DNA of 64,000 nucleotides from assembly GCA_017936745.1 (NCBI GenBank), contig JAGBEY010000016.1, forward strand, positions 64,192 to 128,191. Direction: 5' to 3'. The notes below the pieces were generated by a model. The model saw nothing but the letters and a program-made list of their open reading frames with translations, was not told the origin of the DNA and searched no databases. The stretch comes from Clostridia bacterium. GTDB taxonomy: Bacteria; Bacillota; Clostridia; UMGS1840. Both the position numbers and the translations under genes were made by a program. Numbering within the stretch: position 1 is the stretch's first letter; each line of letters begins with the position of its first letter. Below, in pieces: positions 62,251 to 64,000 of the stretch.

Positions 62251-64000
62251 TTATTCCAAAACCTCTGCCTGTGTCACGGGAACCAGATAGCTTGTGCCGG
62301 AAGATGTCAAAACCTTCACACTATCATACTGATAAGAAGTGCTGACAGGATAAGAAAGCACATCTCCCGTATAGACCGCACCGGTAACATATACCAGCTG
62401 TTTGCCACGATAACAAGCCAATGTCACGGCAGTTCCCTCCGGCAGATTGACCGGAGTTACCGCATAGGTCTTTTTCCCGTCCACAGTGCTTACTTTTGTA
62501 TCGGTATAAACCGATTTTTGAACAACGGGATAGAGATTGGTAACGCCATTTCCCATAGTAAATGTGCTGCCATCTGCATATTTGGGAGTGGTTGCATTTT
62601 CGGTGGTTGCCCATCCTGCGAGAGTGTATCCCAACTCCGCGGGAAGTGGCTGGGTCAAGGTCACAGCCCGTTTTTTAATAGTGGGAATGGTTTTCACTGC
62701 ATTCTCACCTAAGTGGAATACCAACACAGCAGACTGGTAATTGTATGCTCTGGGAGCATTGATTAACTGGTCGTTAGAGGTAGTGCCAATGTTAATCTGA
62801 TTCCACGCAGTCTCTGTTCCGATGTAGTACACGGTTTTTAATGCACTGCATCCGCTGAATGCATAGCTTTCAACAGTTTTTAAGTTGCTTCCCAACCCGA
62901 TTTTAGCCAGTTTACTGCAGCCGCTAAAGGCATACGTTTTGATTGTTTCAAGGCTGTTTGGCAGGAAAATGTCGGTTAAACCGGTGCAGCCGCTAAACGC
63001 ATATCCATCAATTGCGGTAACACCTTCGGGAATATAAACTGTGGTTAACAGCGTACTGTTCTGGAAGCAGTTTCCTGGAATTTTTGTGATTCCGTTGGGT
63101 AATATAATCTCAGCCAGCTTACAATTGTAAAAAGCATAGCTTCCGATTTCGGTAACTGTATCTGGCAAAGAAACCGTCTTATTATAATACAGACTGTAAA
63201 ATGCGGCTTTCCCGATGGAGGTAACTCCCTCTTTTACAGTTACAGAAGTAAAGTATTTGCTGAGAGAATACCACGGTGCCCGTTTAGCAGCAACGTATGG
63301 CTCATAATCATACATTCTGCCATATCCCCAAATGGTAAGTATCTTATCGGAAGTGATGTTCCAATACACATGATCTCCGCATTGTCCGGAATAAATCACA
63401 TTGCTGTAATCCGAGAATGTCACTTTGGCATTCTGAATCGGTGTATTATTCGTGCCGACGGTGATAGCACTCCACATACCTTTAGAGCCGTTAAAATGCA
63501 CATCCGTCAGCCTGTTACAATTGTGAAACGCATAGTTTCCGATTGCAGTAACATTTTTTCCGATCGTCGCTTTCTCAAGGGAAGTACACCCGTAGAAGGT
63601 GTAAGTATTGATGGTGGTTACCCCCTCCGGCAAAGTAATATCGGTCAGAGAAGAACAATCGGAAAATGCAGCCTGTCCAACGACAGTAACAGTATCCGGA
63701 ATGGTGAGTGCGGATAAGGAAGCACACTGATAAAACATTTCTGCAGAAATCTGAGTCAGGCACTCGGGCAGTGACACAAATTCCAAAGAAGAACAATTCC
63801 GGAACATGCCTACTCCGCCATTAGTGAGTGTGTCGGGTAAAAATGCCCGTTTCAATGCAGTACAACCTGAAAACAATCTTGGTGCCACTGAAACCGAAGC
63901 GAGAATGGTTGCCTCTTCCAATGCAGTACAATCTAAAAACACATCTCCTCCCATTGTGGTAACAGATGCCGGAACGGTTACTTCTTTCAAGCCTGTATTG
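62251..64000 (-). CDS. BspA-like leucine-rich-repeat surface protein (5' end cut off)
   Basis: The frame is open to the window edge, so the N-terminus, including any signal peptide, is missing; at least 580 residues are visible. About seven LRR_5 repeats of roughly 23 residues (pattern L..v.lP..vt.Ig..aF..C) are followed by a small insert with CGDHVYWNITSDKILTIWGYGRM. About six more repeats follow, then an InlB-like GYTLAGWATTENATTPKYADG module and a beta-rich end. No LPXTG sorting signal is seen at the C-terminus. Such proteins are often secreted or cell-attached and bind host or other cells; the ligand is unknown. Confidence 0.8.
   Translation of the reverse strand, partial: NTGLKEVTVPASVTTMGGDVFLDCTALEEATILASVSVAPRLFSGCTALKRAFLPDTLTNGGVGMFRNCSSLEFVSLPECLTQISAEMFYQCASLSALTIPDTVTVVGQAAFSDCSSLTDITLPEGVTTINTYTFYGCTSLEKATIGKNVTAIGNYAFHNCNRLTDVHFNGSKGMWSAITVGTNNTPIQNAKVTFSDYSNVIYSGQCGDHVYWNITSDKILTIWGYGRMYDYEPYVAAKRAPWYSLSKYFTSVTVKEGVTSIGKAAFYSLYYNKTVSLPDTVTEIGSYAFYNCKLAEIILPNGITKIPGNCFQNSTLLTTVYIPEGVTAIDGYAFSGCTGLTDIFLPNSLETIKTYAFSGCSKLAKIGLGSNLKTVESYAFSGCSALKTVYYIGTETAWNQINIGTTSNDQLINAPRAYNYQSAVLVFHLGENAVKTIPTIKKRAVTLTQPLPAELGYTLAGWATTENATTPKYADGSTFTMGNGVTNLYPVVQKSVYTDTKVSTVDGKKTYAVTPVNLPEGTAVTLACYRGKQLVYVTGAVYTGDVLSYPVSTSYQYDSVKVLTSSGTSYLVPVTQAEVLE

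Overview
The window looks like a chromosomal segment of a low-GC, strictly anaerobic, endospore-forming member of the Clostridia (Bacillota). Evidence: purine-rich Shine-Dalgarno sites with many TTG/GTG starts, a complete Rnf complex, a PPi-type phosphofructokinase, a ClpC/PrkC/DivIVA/SepF/EcfT gene set, a GerA-type germinant receptor operon, and a tiny SpoVM gene in its Bacillus-like neighbourhood. No species is claimed. No tRNA, rRNA, CRISPR array, phage or insertion sequence was recognised.

Layout. (1) 1-262: 3' end of mscL (+) and a bidirectional terminator. (2) 259-17199, all minus strand: MBL hydrolase-hemZ-ppa-PPi-PFK-methyltransferase-miaB-mutS-mutL-miaA-HlyD-like adaptor-yggS-sepF-ylmH, then a terminator, then divIVA-lspA-rluD-like-hotdog protein. 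A good sigma-A promoter stands at the head (17260-17288). The section joins glycolysis/PPi metabolism, tRNA modification, mismatch repair and the ylm cell-division cluster. (3) 17285-26147, minus: rlmN-prpC-prkC-rsgA-rpe-thiN-small membrane protein-spoVM-clpC. The prpC to spoVM order is that of Bacillus subtilis. (4) 26173-31016, minus: rnfCDGEAB. (5) 31092-39420, minus: TPR protein-purL-purine nucleoside phosphorylase-ahcY-VanW-domain protein. (6) 39638-43201, plus: germinant receptor operon in A-C-B order. (7) 43149-46092, minus: hisB-like-HAD phosphatase-fumarase beta subunit-radC, convergent with and overlapping the ger operon. (8) 46193-54147, minus: rRNA methyltransferase-ecfA1-ecfA2-ecfT-truA-DUF5711-cvpA-ligA. 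(9) 54148-54564: a 417-base intergenic region with divergent promoters and several inverted repeats. (10) 54565-61948, plus: a divergent type IIA topoisomerase pair, ychF, tgt, rlmB. (11) 62004-64000, minus: a 48-aa zinc-ribbon protein and a BspA-like leucine-rich-repeat protein cut by the window edge.

Most genes are conserved housekeeping genes. The less ordinary items are the 24-aa SpoVM gene with a TTG start; an intrinsic terminator for the radC transcript embedded antisense inside the gerB coding region; a terminator directly in front of the divIVA ribosome-binding site; an exporter-less HlyD-like adaptor in the division cluster; a HisB-like protein that has lost part of its metal-binding motif; a topoisomerase II pair that diverges from GyrAB/ParCE; and copies of an interspersed inverted-repeat element. 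I found no convincing wholly new multi-gene system.
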